A stretch of DNA of 64,000 nt. Source: Shouchella clausii. GTDB lineage: Bacteria > Bacillota > Bacilli > Bacillales > Bacillaceae_D. The stretch is from assembly GCF_001598215.1 (NCBI RefSeq), contig NZ_BCXJ01000004.1:496001-560000 (forward strand). Direction: 5' to 3'. This document shows positions 1 to 7,682 of the stretch, in pieces. The notes beneath the pieces were generated by a model that made no database searches, was not told the origin of the DNA, and saw only the letters and a list, made by a program, of their open reading frames with translations. A program made the translations under genes and the position numbers. The number at the start of each line of letters is the position of its first letter. Position 1 is the stretch's first letter.

Positions 1-249
1 AACTAAAAGCTACGACTAAAAAACAGGCCATGCAAACGATGCTTATCGTAAGCGAATTTGTATTCATTTTCATTCCAAGCACCACCATTTATCATTTAAT
101 ACATTCACATTGCTTACTGCTTTTTAACGTTCCCACTTTTCTTATTAAAAAAACGCTAATGAATAGGCAATGCCTTCTTTATTCGCCGAGCGTTTTCCTT
201 TTCTGTAGGACAAAGTCTATGATACACTCACTTCACATATAATTCCCAC
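1..249. other. No supported gene; upstream flank of tcyP
   Basis: No reading frame here has a ribosome binding site and a recognisable protein. The only longer open frame begins near position 30, encodes a low-complexity hydrophobic peptide and lacks a Shine-Dalgarno sequence. The stretch is AT-rich and leads into the tcyP promoter. Confidence 0.5.
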
Positions 250-278
250 TTGACTCATATGATTATACAGAATACTAT
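250..278 (+). promoter_or_regulatory. Sigma-A promoter of tcyP
   Basis: A TTGACT -35 box (250-255) and a TACTAT -10 box (273-278) are separated by exactly 17 bp and lie 40 bp upstream of the tcyP start. I did not see a convincing CymR or S-box element, although cystine transporters of this type are CymR-controlled in B. subtilis. Confidence 0.6.
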
Positions 279-317
279 AAAGAACGTTGTATATTTTAAC
301 CAAAGGAGTTTAAGCAT

Positions 318-1715
318 ATGGACTTGTTCTTAACTTTGTTGATTATTGCAATCGTCCTCGCTATAGCTGGACTGTTGCTTTACATGCAAAAAAAGCACGT
401 ATCTTTCTCGATTCGTGTTTTGTTGGCGCTAGGAGCCGGCGTTGTATACGGCCTTTTGCTCCAATTTTTCTTCGCCCCTGATTCATCTGTTATCCAACAA
501 TCAATGGATTGGGTCAATATTTTAGGAACCGGTTATGTCCGTTTCTTGCAAATGATTGTCATGCCGTTAATTTTCATTTCAATTCTGTCTGCGTTTACAC
601 GTATGACGTTAACAAAGAATCTAGGAAAAATTAGCGCCTTGATTCTCGGCACATTAATTGCTACGACAGCAATTGCCGCCGCCATTGGGATCACTGCTTC
701 ATCCGTCTTTCAACTTGAAGCGATTGACATTACCGCAGGCGAAGCAGAACTTAGTCGTGGCGATGCCCTTGAAGAAAGTTACGCTGGCATGGAAGCAGCG
801 ACATTGCCGCAACAAATTGTCGAACTAATCCCAGCTAATCCATTTCTTGACCTAACTGGCGAACGACCTACTTCAGCCATTGGTGTTGTGATCTTTTCTG
901 CCTTTCTTGGCGTCGCCTATTTAGGTGTACGCCGCAAACAGCCGGAAGCAGCCGACACGTTTAAAAGCATCGTTGATGCCCTTTACGCGATCATTATGCG
1001 CGTCGTTACATTAATTTTACGGTTGACTCCTTATGGCGTTTTGGCCATTATGACTAAAACAGTTGCAACAAGTGATCTACAGGCGATTTCCACACTTGGA
1101 ACGTTTGTACTTGCTTCTTATATCGCACTAATTGTCATGTTTGTTATTCATTTGATCATTCTGGCAGCGACTGGACTCAGCCCAATTACGTATGTAAAAA
1201 AGGCATTTCCGGTGCTTGCTTTTGCGTTCACTTCACGCACGAGCGCAGGGGCGTTGCCAATGAATATCCAGACACAAAAGAAATTAGGCGTTCCAGACGG
1301 CATCGCTAATTTTGCAGGTTCATTCGGCTTATCAATCGGCCAAAATGGATGTGCTGGGATTTATCCAGCCATGCTTGCCGTTATGATTGCGCCAACCGTA
1401 GGCCAAAATCCCCTTGAACCAACGTTTATTCTGCTGTTAATTGTGGTCATTGCCATTAGTTCGTTTGGCGTAGCAGGCGTTGGCGGCGGAGCAACTTTCG
1501 CTGCCATTCTCGTCTTGTCCGCACTTGATTTCCCAATTGCGCTTGCTGGCCTCCTTATTTCGGTTGAACCACTTATTGATATGGGCCGCACTGCTTTGAA
1601 CGTTTCAGGCAGCATGGTGTCCGGCATCTTTACTTCGAAAGTGACAGGCAACCTTAACAAAGAAGTATTCTCAGATCCGAACGAGCAACTTGGCACGCAA
1701 GACATGCAAGGCTAA
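318..1715 (+). CDS. tcyP: L-cystine/dicarboxylate-type Na+ symporter TcyP
   Basis: A 465-residue polytopic membrane protein of the dicarboxylate/amino acid:cation symporter (DAACS, GltP-like) family. In B. subtilis TcyP (463 aa) imports L-cystine with high affinity. The sequence shows an N-terminal hydrophobic segment, the TM2-3 stretch RFLQMIVMPLIFISIL, a scaffold region with SRTSAGALPMN near residue 310, and the C-terminal ISVEPLIDMGRTALNV segment that carries substrate- and cation-binding residues in this family. AAAGGAG sits 9 bp before the ATG. It is monocistronic: a repeat element and a hairpin terminator follow. Cystine as substrate is inferred from similarity to TcyP; a related acidic amino acid transporter is the alternative. 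Confidence 0.88.
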   Translation: MDLFLTLLIIAIVLAIAGLLLYMQKKHVSFSIRVLLALGAGVVYGLLLQFFFAPDSSVIQQSMDWVNILGTGYVRFLQMIVMPLIFISILSAFTRMTLTKNLGKISALILGTLIATTAIAAAIGITASSVFQLEAIDITAGEAELSRGDALEESYAGMEAATLPQQIVELIPANPFLDLTGERPTSAIGVVIFSAFLGVAYLGVRRKQPEAADTFKSIVDALYAIIMRVVTLILRLTPYGVLAIMTKTVATSDLQAISTLGTFVLASYIALIVMFVIHLIILAATGLSPITYVKKAFPVLAFAFTSRTSAGALPMNIQTQKKLGVPDGIANFAGSFGLSIGQNGCAGIYPAMLAVMIAPTVGQNPLEPTFILLLIVVIAISSFGVAGVGGGATFAAILVLSALDFPIALAGLLISVEPLIDMGRTALNVSGSMVSGIFTSKVTGNLNKEVFSDPNEQLGTQDMQG

Positions 1716-1721
1716 CCTTAC

Positions 1722-1883
1722 TCAGACTGATAGAAAACGCTTGTCAGACGAGGAGTGCAGCCGAGGGAAGATGGGAATAGAACGGGGGTTCATGAGCAGC
1801 GGTTTTCTTGCGCATGAAACGACCGTTTCAAAGCATATGAGTGAGGGAAACGACGACGTATGCGAGCGTTTGCCTACAGTCTG
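1722..1883 (-). repeat. Interspersed non-coding repeat, copy A (long form)
   Basis: The segment is bounded by TCAGACTG (1722-1729) and CAGTCTGA (1876-1883), an inverted repeat that extends imperfectly through AAACGCTTG/AAACGCTCG. Read on the minus strand it matches the copy at 35240-35364 almost throughout, but has an extra internal block of about 37 bp containing TGAAACGGTCGTTTCA, itself a near-palindrome. It lies between the tcyP stop and its terminator, at the convergent junction with the next gene. No coding capacity and no obvious target-site duplication. Confidence 0.8.
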
Positions 1884-1916
1884 AAGCGCGGCAATCTAAT
1901 CAGTTGCCGCGCTTTT
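1884..1916 (+). terminator. Terminator after tcyP
   Basis: An 11-bp GC-rich stem (AAGCGCGGCAA paired with TTGCCGCGCTT) with a 9-nt loop, followed by a short T run. It is placed between convergent genes and may act in both directions. Confidence 0.7.
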
Positions 1917-1923
1917 CCTATGC

Positions 1924-2397
1924 CTATAGGCCAAAAAACGGGAGAAGCCAATGGCTTGCATACACACAAACAACGCCGAAAAGGATTGCCCAAAGGACAA
2001 CACCGATAAGCGTCCACAAAATCGCATAACTGCGTGAAACGCCAAGTGCAACAGCGGTTACGGCGCCAATATGGCTGCTTAGCAAAATGGGTGCAAGGAT
2101 ACCTACGCCTGGCATTCCATACTTTTCTAGGAAATGCTTCGTCTTTTCCATCTGTTTGCTGGACTGTCGCCCGCTTTTCTGGCTGTTTTGTCTTTTCAGT
2201 GTCGAACCGCGAATTTTTTCGCTAAGCAACACAAGAAGCACGACTCCGAGGCTATTGCCTAAAATCGATACCAATACGGTCAGTACAGGGGGTTGATTGA
2301 CAAAAAGAATACCGACTGGTACAGCAAGTGTATACTCAATGAAGGGAACCATGCTCGCCACGAACAGTAAGCTGAGCCATAGACTATCCGCTTCCAT
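1924..2397 (-). CDS. Small multidrug export-type membrane protein (COG2426 family)
   Basis: A 157-residue integral membrane protein of the small multi-drug export family, a set of short proteins with four or five membrane segments and little direct functional evidence. Visible are N-terminal hydrophobic helices with the PFIEYTLAVPVGI motif, a basic loop around residues 60-80 (EKIRGSTLKRQNSQKSGRQ), and the family-like stretch KYGMPGVGILAPILLSSHIGAVTAVALG, followed by a C-terminal membrane hairpin. GGGGAG precedes the ATG by five bases. The gene stands alone, convergent with tcyP and divergent from the DinB gene. Export activity has not been established for this family. Confidence 0.75.
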   Translation of the reverse strand: MEADSLWLSLLFVASMVPFIEYTLAVPVGILFVNQPPVLTVLVSILGNSLGVVLLVLLSEKIRGSTLKRQNSQKSGRQSSKQMEKTKHFLEKYGMPGVGILAPILLSSHIGAVTAVALGVSRSYAILWTLIGVVLWAILFGVVCVYASHWLLPFFGL

Positions 2398-2484
2398 ATT
2401 AACTCCCCTTTCCCACTTAAAATCAATGCAATCTTTAGCTGTTTTCGTTATACTTTAACCATCATACCGAAGGGAGCAAAAACG

Positions 2485-2943
2485 ATGACCCACGTCGCCT
2501 TTTCTTTTGCCCGCATGGCCAATGAACAGGTCATACAGACCATTCCTGCAGAAAAACACGACATTATTCCCGCCGGTTTCAAAAACTCTGTCCATTGGAA
2601 TTACGGGCACATCTTGATCATCGCAGACCATGTTCTTGGGCATGCGCCAGCTTTTGAAAAAACGGTTCCAAAGGAGTATTACCACCCTTTTGCTAAAGGA
2701 TCGAGCCCTTTGCAATGGACCGACAAAGTTCCCTCTATTGAAACGCTTCAAGAAGCAGCAGCGAAACAAAAACAAGCAGCCGAGAAGTTAGCCGCCGAAA
2801 CGGGAGGAACCGAAAAAACGGCTCCTTTTACTTTACACGGTCAATCGTTTCAAACAGTAGATGAACTTTTCAGTTTCGTCGCCTTCCATGAAGGCATGCA
2901 TTACCGCACACTCCTCCATTACCGCAACGTGTTCTTAAACTAA
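2485..2943 (+). CDS. DinB-like (DUF664/DinB_2) putative metal-dependent protein
   Basis: A 152-residue protein of the DinB/YfiT four-helix-bundle superfamily. These soluble proteins bind a divalent metal through three histidines, and several act as thiol-dependent transferases (for example bacillithiol S-transferases). The likely ligands are in HWNYGHIL (about residues 37-43) and FHEGMHY (about residues 133-139), the spacing seen in the family. A good ribosome binding site (AAGGGAGC) lies 8 bp before the ATG. It stands alone, between a divergent membrane protein and a convergent yisL. The exact reaction cannot be told from the sequence. Confidence 0.75.
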   Translation: MTHVAFSFARMANEQVIQTIPAEKHDIIPAGFKNSVHWNYGHILIIADHVLGHAPAFEKTVPKEYYHPFAKGSSPLQWTDKVPSIETLQEAAAKQKQAAEKLAAETGGTEKTAPFTLHGQSFQTVDELFSFVAFHEGMHYRTLLHYRNVFLN

Positions 2944-2974
2944 AACAAAGCATGCCATGGCATGCTTTGTTTTA
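2941..2974. terminator. Perfect 34-bp palindromic bidirectional terminator
   Basis: The 34 bp are fully self-complementary, centred at 2957/2958, with a GCATGCCATGGCATGC core flanked by CAAA/TTTG and A/T runs. The palindrome includes both convergent stop codons (the DinB gene and yisL). The A and T runs on each side make it suitable for terminating either transcript. Confidence 0.75.
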
Positions 2975-3352
2975 AAAGCGGATGATCCCATATCCCATCA
3001 GCACGATGACAACAAGCACCACAAGGACAGCAAACAGCATGCCTAGGCTGTTTTCATTCCGTTTCGCTTTTCCAAGCGCTGCTTCCATAAAACCGATAAG
3101 CAATACGGCGAGGAGGCCTTTGATAAAGAAAAAATAAGCAAATTGGTAGGCAATCAGCATGCTTGCGCCTGTTACGAGCATGATAACAAAGAATAGCCGG
3201 GCAATCATATGTATAATCGTTCCAGCCTTGCTTTTACCTCCGCGGAATAGAAAATAAGCAACTAAAAACAAAATTGCTAGAATCGCCCATGAACCTTCAT
3301 GGGAAGCTTGAAAAATGGAAAAGTTATCTTGAATAAACCCGCCAGAATTCAT
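2972..3352 (-). CDS. yisL: YisL family (UPF0344/DUF1516) membrane protein
   Basis: A 126-residue membrane protein with four predicted membrane segments, matching the DUF1516/UPF0344 family in length and pattern (WAILAILFLVAYFLF; MIARLFFVIMLVTGASMLI; FIKGLLAVLLIGFMEAAL; LFAVLVVLVVIVLMGYGI). No function is known for the family. The start at 3352 is preferred over one 19 codons upstream because a consensus AAAGGAGG lies 7 bp before it. The gene ends inside the shared palindromic terminator. Confidence 0.8.
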   Translation of the reverse strand: MNSGGFIQDNFSIFQASHEGSWAILAILFLVAYFLFRGGKSKAGTIIHMIARLFFVIMLVTGASMLIAYQFAYFFFIKGLLAVLLIGFMEAALGKAKRNENSLGMLFAVLVVLVVIVLMGYGIIRF

Positions 3353-3435
3353 TGAATATCCTCCTTTACGATTGTCTTTCCATTCCAGTATAGCGTGTCT
3401 GTTTTTCAAACGCTATCCATAGCCTGTCACGGCTT

Positions 3436-3924
3436 TTAAGTGGCCAACTTGTCGCTATCACGCTTGAGTTTTAGATAACGAACGAGCATTGCCACCCGCC
3501 AAGGCAACAACATTCCATAGGCAAGCAAAAAGAACATCCCTGACAGTTCCTCAGGATTTAACTCTTGCCCCATTACGATTCGAAATGCCACTCTTATCAC
3601 AAGCAAGCCGATTAAGAGATAAGCAAACGCTTTCGAACGTTTTAAATAAATAGCACCATCCCGCACTTCAAATTTTGATGTGCAAATGAGGACGATCGAA
3701 AAAAGCGCACCGACAATAAGCGCTTCGCCAACATGGAAGGCTGAAGGCCTTGTTGGCTCATATAAAAACATCAAGAAGCCAGTTGACATCGCTAGCGGCG
3801 GCACCATAATCCGCTTCACCGAAGTAGGGCGTTTCGATGCTTTCATGCGGATCACGAGCGCTGCGCTTCCCATAGCAACCGCGATTAGCGTTGGAACCGC
3901 AATTAACAGCCAATTGTTCTCCAT
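3436..3924 (-). CDS. ccdC: CcdC-family membrane protein
   Basis: A 162-residue protein of the CcdC/DUF1453 family, with about four or five membrane segments. B. subtilis CcdC is encoded with the cytochrome c maturation protein CcdA, but its own role is undefined and it is dispensable there. Seen here are an N-terminal signal-anchor-like helix, a basic loop (RMKASKRPTSVKRIMVPP) leading into a second helix, LYEPTRPS at the loop near residue 55, and a C-terminal LLAYGMLLPWRVAMLVRYLKLKR segment. It follows ctaB on the same strand but is separated by a strong terminator, so it probably has its own transcript. Confidence 0.7.
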   Translation of the reverse strand: MENNWLLIAVPTLIAVAMGSAALVIRMKASKRPTSVKRIMVPPLAMSTGFLMFLYEPTRPSAFHVGEALIVGALFSIVLICTSKFEVRDGAIYLKRSKAFAYLLIGLLVIRVAFRIVMGQELNPEELSGMFFLLAYGMLLPWRVAMLVRYLKLKRDSDKLAT

Positions 3925-3958
3925 TGAAACATCCCCTTTCTAACCAAAAGCTAAACCC

Positions 3959-3994
3959 TAAAAAAATGGCGCCTTGCCTAGGCAAGACACCACT
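3959..3994 (-). terminator. Terminator after ctaB
   Basis: A 12-bp stem (TGGTGTCTTGCC with GGCAAGGCGCCA on the minus strand, two G-U pairs) with a 2-nt apex, followed by seven T residues on the minus strand. This is a strong intrinsic terminator directly after the ctaB stop. Confidence 0.85.
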
Positions 3995-3997
3995 TTG

Positions 3998-4933
3998 TTA
4001 AAACAAGGGAGAAAGCAGTGAAAAACCAATAATCACCGTAAAAAGAATCGTAAGATAGTTAAGTGAAAAAACAAACATAAGGGTCGCCCATTTTTTAGGC
4101 TCCATTCGTTTATAACCAGCTAAGCTCAACGTCAGCCAAATCAATGACAACACAAGAGCGACAATGGTGATGAACCAACTTAACGAAACAAAGAAAAAGC
4201 TGGATGCAGCCAGGACAAACAAATAAACATTCGTTTGGATAAACGTCCGCTTGAACCCTTTGACGACCGGCAACATTGGTACTTTAGCCGCTTTGTATTC
4301 GTCATAGCGGCGAATGGCGATCGCATAAAAATGCGGCATTTGCCAAAGGACCATAACGACAAACAAGCCAATAATCGCCGGGTGAACCAAGTCTCCTGAA
4401 ATCGCGGCCCAGCCAATAAGGGGTGGGACTGCACCGCCAACACTGCCAATTTCGGTATTATAAATCGTACGCCGTTTCGACCACATTGTATAGGGCACAA
4501 CATATAAAAAGAGGCCAAGGAAACCAAACAACGCTGCACGTGGCGAAGCGACTCCGAGAAGCAACAACCCAAGCAATGATAAAGATATGCCAAGCACTAA
4601 CGCATTGGCAGGCTGCATTCTGCCTGTTACAGTCGGCCGATTTTTCGTCCGGTCCATAATGGCGTCAATGTCACGGTCGTAAATGTTGTTAAAGGCACCT
4701 GCTGCCCCAATGACAAAGGCTGAGCCAAAAATAGCAAAAAGAATTTCTGGAAGCTTTTCGCCAATAGGAATGCCCGTAACGTAAAGAGCAAGGCTCAATC
4801 CCGCCGCCATCGCAAGCAGATTGGATTTAATGATCCCTGTTTTTAATGTTTCTGAGAGGACTTGCGAAAAAGCTTGTTTAGGCGTAGCAAGAGAGGCATT
4901 GTGTATGCTCTTATCTATTTTTTCCGTTCTCAT
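3998..4933 (-). CDS. ctaB: Protoheme IX farnesyltransferase (heme O synthase) CtaB
   Basis: A 311-residue polytopic UbiA-superfamily prenyltransferase that attaches a farnesyl group to heme b, giving heme O for terminal oxidases. The Mg2+/diphosphate-binding motif NNIYDRDID (about residues 103-111) is intact, and the second acidic loop contains YKAAKVPMLPVVKG near 215. Eight or nine hydrophobic helices follow the family layout. A purine-rich site (AGGAGGAAGAGGGGG) precedes the ATG. The usual partners ctaA and the cta oxidase genes are not adjacent, so this may be a stand-alone or second copy. Confidence 0.92.
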   Translation of the reverse strand: MRTEKIDKSIHNASLATPKQAFSQVLSETLKTGIIKSNLLAMAAGLSLALYVTGIPIGEKLPEILFAIFGSAFVIGAAGAFNNIYDRDIDAIMDRTKNRPTVTGRMQPANALVLGISLSLLGLLLLGVASPRAALFGFLGLFLYVVPYTMWSKRRTIYNTEIGSVGGAVPPLIGWAAISGDLVHPAIIGLFVVMVLWQMPHFYAIAIRRYDEYKAAKVPMLPVVKGFKRTFIQTNVYLFVLAASSFFFVSLSWFITIVALVLSLIWLTLSLAGYKRMEPKKWATLMFVFSLNYLTILFTVIIGFSLLSPLF

Positions 4934-5284
4934 AAACCCCCTCTTCCTCCTGTCTCATTAAACTGTTTAATATAACCACTATTATTCCTATTTTATTATT
5001 TTAGCATAGACAGCTTATTGCGCAGCTACTTAAACAAACTGTCGAAGTCCTGTCAAGAAGTTGTGACCAATTTCCGAAAAAACGCTACAGCCTGTCCAGT
5101 TTCCGCACACACATTTTTTATTATACGCTTTTTCCGGGCCAATGGAAAGTATGAAATCGCTTACTACCTATTTAAAGGAGTTTAAAGGAGGATTCACCGA
5201 ATCGACCGACAAATGCTTCAAGTCTTCTAGCGAAGATGATACTATAGTAATGTTGAACATACTATGTAAAAGGAGTTTTATCAG
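4934..5284. other. Divergent ctaB/ppaC intergenic region
   Basis: About 350 bp with no supported gene. It holds a candidate ppaC promoter, TTCAAG (5217-5222) then 17 bp then TACTAT (5240-5245). It also has two near-identical TTTAAAGGAG units in tandem at about 5171-5190; they resemble ribosome binding sites but are not followed by a usable start codon. A frame beginning at 5142 overlaps ppaC and is not convincing. Confidence 0.45.
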
Positions 5285-6220
5285 ATGCCTAAAACACTTA
5301 TTTTTGGCCACAAAAATCCTGACACGGATACGATTTGCTCAGCTATCGCTTACGCCGATTTTAAAGGTCAGCTTGGTGTCGACACAGAAGCCGTACGACT
5401 AGGTGAACCGAATGGGGAGACATTGTATGCACTTGAAGCATTCGGCGTAAGCACGCCACGCTTCATCGAAAAGGCAGCAGACGAAACAGACCGAGTCATT
5501 CTTGTTGACCACAATGAACGCCAACAAAGCGTCAGCGACATTGACGACGTGCAAGTTGTAGAAGTGATCGACCATCACCGCATTGCCAACTTTGAAACAG
5601 CTGACCCCGTTTATTATCGTGCTGAACCTGTCGGCTGCACGGCGACGATTATTAAAAAGCTCTACAAAGAACACGGCCTTGACATTCCTAAACCAATTGC
5701 AGGCTTGATGCTTTCTGCAATTATTTCTGATTCGCTTTTGTTCAAGTCGCCAACATGCACAGAAGAGGACAAGCTAGCAGCCAAAGAATTAGCGGAAATT
5801 GCTGGCGTCAATGCCGAAGAATACGGATTAAACATGCTAAAAGCAGGCGCTGACATTTCTGATAAGACGGCTGATGAGCTGTTGACAATGGATGCCAAAG
5901 CGTTTGCAATGGGCGCTGCCACAGTTGAAATTGCCCAAGTGAATACTGTTGATACAAATGACGTGCTCGCTCGCCAAAGCGAACTCGAAAAAGTGATTAC
6001 CGCCAAAATCAATGACAATGGGCTTGACTTATTTGTCTTTATTATTACAGACATCCTCGAAAATGATTCAGTCGCCCTCGTTCTCGGCGACAAAACAGCT
6101 GCATTTGAACAAGCCTTCCAAACAACGTTAACAAACCATACGGCTATTCTCAAAGGCGTTGTTTCCCGGAAAAAACAAGTCGTCCCGCCGCTCACAGAAG
6201 CAATTGCCAACATTAACTAA
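5285..6220 (+). CDS. ppaC: Manganese-dependent inorganic pyrophosphatase PpaC
   Basis: A 311-residue family II (DHH) inorganic pyrophosphatase, which hydrolyses cytosolic PPi to phosphate and so pulls biosynthetic reactions forward. The metal-binding motifs are present: GHKNPDTDT (residues 8-16), LVDHNE (about 74-79) and the signature DHHRI (about 96-100). The DHHA2 substrate domain ends with [10 protein letters not shown] near 293-302, the usual active-site segment. Length matches B. subtilis PpaC (309 aa). AAAAGGAG lies 9 bp before the ATG. Monocistronic, with a hairpin terminator downstream. Confidence 0.96.
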   Translation: MPKTLIFGHKNPDTDTICSAIAYADFKGQLGVDTEAVRLGEPNGETLYALEAFGVSTPRFIEKAADETDRVILVDHNERQQSVSDIDDVQVVEVIDHHRIANFETADPVYYRAEPVGCTATIIKKLYKEHGLDIPKPIAGLMLSAIISDSLLFKSPTCTEEDKLAAKELAEIAGVNAEEYGLNMLKAGADISDKTADELLTMDAKAFAMGAATVEIAQVNTVDTNDVLARQSELEKVITAKINDNGLDLFVFIITDILENDSVALVLGDKTAAFEQAFQTTLTNHTAILKGVVSRKKQVVPPLTEAIANIN

Positions 6221-6241
6221 AACACACGATGTTCATCAAAA

Positions 6242-6277
6242 ACAAGCCAGTTGATATGTTCTCAACTGGCTTGTTTC
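6242..6277 (+). terminator. Terminator after ppaC
   Basis: A 13-bp stem (ACAAGCCAGTTGA with TCAACTGGCTTGT) around a 7-nt loop, followed by a short T run. Confidence 0.8.
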
Positions 6278-6361
6278 TCCTTACCTTTCCAGGGCGAAGA
6301 TAAATGGTGAACCATCTCCAATGCAAGGCACACAACTAATAAAAGGAGGATGGCTTTTGTA

Positions 6362-6775
6362 ATGTTCGATCGTCCCGAAAAGCAAAACAACGAAGAGAAC
6401 CGGATTACCATAGATGTCAAACGAATTTACGAAACGCCCTCTCCTGAAGATGGCGTGCGAATTCTCGTCGACCGGCTCTGGCCCCGTGGCGTGTCAAAAG
6501 AGCGAGCTGCCATTGATGAATGGATGAAGGAAATTGCGCCAAGTCCCGAATTGCGTATATGGTTCAGCCACCGGCCGGAGCGATTTGCATCATTCGCCAA
6601 GAAATACGAGTTAGAATTGGCGCAGGACCCCATTCGCTACGAACGAGCGGTTCGAATATGGGAGATGGCGGTACAGAAACCCGTTACTCTTGTATATGCC
6701 GCAAAAGATCCCGTTCATAACCACGCTAATGTTCTGCGGGATTGGCTAGTTCAGTCTTGTTCGCATGAAGCCTAA
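6362..6775 (+). CDS. DUF488 family protein
   Basis: A 137-residue DUF488 protein (YeaO type). Family features are ILVDRLWPRGVSKE (about residues 35-48), WMKEIAPSPELRIWF, and the C-terminal VTLVYAAKDPVHNHANVLRDWL. The function is not known. The start is placed at 6362 because AAAGGAGG directly abuts the earlier ATG at 6350, leaving no spacing there; the later ATG has a 12-bp spacer, slightly long, so the longer form is not excluded. It follows ppaC after a terminator and is convergent with the TetR gene. Confidence 0.8.
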   Translation: MFDRPEKQNNEENRITIDVKRIYETPSPEDGVRILVDRLWPRGVSKERAAIDEWMKEIAPSPELRIWFSHRPERFASFAKKYELELAQDPIRYERAVRIWEMAVQKPVTLVYAAKDPVHNHANVLRDWLVQSCSHEA

Positions 6776-6889
6776 AGCAAAAAACGACGCTCCAAAGGAA
6801 GTGATGCATATTCCGCTCAGCACTTGAATTATAGGAGAGTTATCTGATTTCGTACCACCAATGGTTTCGGAATATACCAAGCATGTGAC

Positions 6890-7549
6890 TTAGTTGCTTG
6901 TTTTCAACGTACTATTTAAATAATCTGTCGTATAAGCAACGAACTCGGAAAAGTCATCAATAAAATGAATCGGTTTGTAACTCATACCAGATTGCTCCAT
7001 GGCTTGTTTTTGAATCGGTGCAGGTGATGTATAAGGAAATAATCCGATCACATAATGGGATTGAAGCTGAAGGAATTTATTGACAGTTTTATCGTCCCAA
7101 GCTGGGAACACAACCCTCACGACGTCATTCACCTCGGTCATTGCGGTAAGATATTGCTTTTTAAAATCTACAAGCCTTTCCAGTGAAACATTTCTCTCAA
7201 TCATTGTGAAAAGCATGGAAACAAGCTTTAAAAACCGTGGATGACGATCTAATACTTGAGCCCATTGTCGTGCAAAATTGTGTATATCGTGAGTCATTTC
7301 AGTTACAAAAGTCTTCTTAATGTCGCTAACCCAGTCTTTGATTTCATCCAAAGCGACCAAAAGATAAATTTCTTCTTTTGAAGAGATATATTTATATAAA
7401 TTTCCACGTGTAAATGTCGTTTCGTTGGCAATTTTAGCAAGGTCAATTTCATGAAATTGCAATGTATCAAAGAGCTTAATCGCCGCATTTTTAATTTGCT
7501 CTACTCGAATCTTTCGTTGTTCTTCATTCCTGACTCGATCGAATTCCAT
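6890..7549 (-). CDS. TetR family transcriptional regulator
   Basis: A 219-residue regulator with the N-terminal TetR helix-turn-helix at about residues 17-63 (AIKLFDTLQFHEIDLAKIANETTF, then TRGNLYKYISSKEEIYLLVA) and a variable C-terminal ligand/dimer domain. It is divergent from the SDR gene, and a 14-bp palindrome lies just after the predicted start point of the SDR transcript, so it very likely represses its neighbour. The inducer is unknown. A purine-rich site (AAAGGAGAG) precedes the start. Confidence 0.88.
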   Translation of the reverse strand: MEFDRVRNEEQRKIRVEQIKNAAIKLFDTLQFHEIDLAKIANETTFTRGNLYKYISSKEEIYLLVALDEIKDWVSDIKKTFVTEMTHDIHNFARQWAQVLDRHPRFLKLVSMLFTMIERNVSLERLVDFKKQYLTAMTEVNDVVRVVFPAWDDKTVNKFLQLQSHYVIGLFPYTSPAPIQKQAMEQSGMSYKPIHFIDDFSEFVAYTTDYLNSTLKTSN

Positions 7550-7592
7550 CTTTCATGTCTCTCCTTTCGAAAAAAATTATAACACAAAGAAC

Positions 7593-7621
7593 TTGCGAAA
7601 CCATAAATTACAATCTATAAT
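7593..7621 (+). promoter_or_regulatory. Sigma-A promoter of the SDR gene
   Basis: TTGCGA (7593-7598) and a perfect TATAAT (7616-7621) spaced by 17 bp. The expected transcription start is near 7628, just before the palindrome described next. Confidence 0.8.
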
Positions 7622-7633
7622 CAGTTTAAAGTA

Positions 7634-7647
7634 ACGTGACGTCACGT
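7634..7647. promoter_or_regulatory. Palindromic operator, probably for the adjacent TetR regulator
   Basis: A perfect 14-bp palindrome, ACGTGACGTCACGT, about 6-20 bp downstream of the predicted start point of the SDR transcript. Its place in the divergent TetR/SDR intergenic region fits the usual TetR arrangement. Binding by this regulator is inference. Confidence 0.7.
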
Positions 7648-7682
7648 CAATTATGTGGCTTGGAAGCCAGGAGGAGTAAACA

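Noticed and set aside
1690-1884. Short frames across the region after tcyP
   Set aside because: They run through a non-coding repeat that occurs elsewhere without an open frame.
5142-5402. Plus-strand frame overlapping the ppaC start
   Set aside because: No Shine-Dalgarno sequence before its ATG and it overlaps the first 118 bases of ppaC in another frame.
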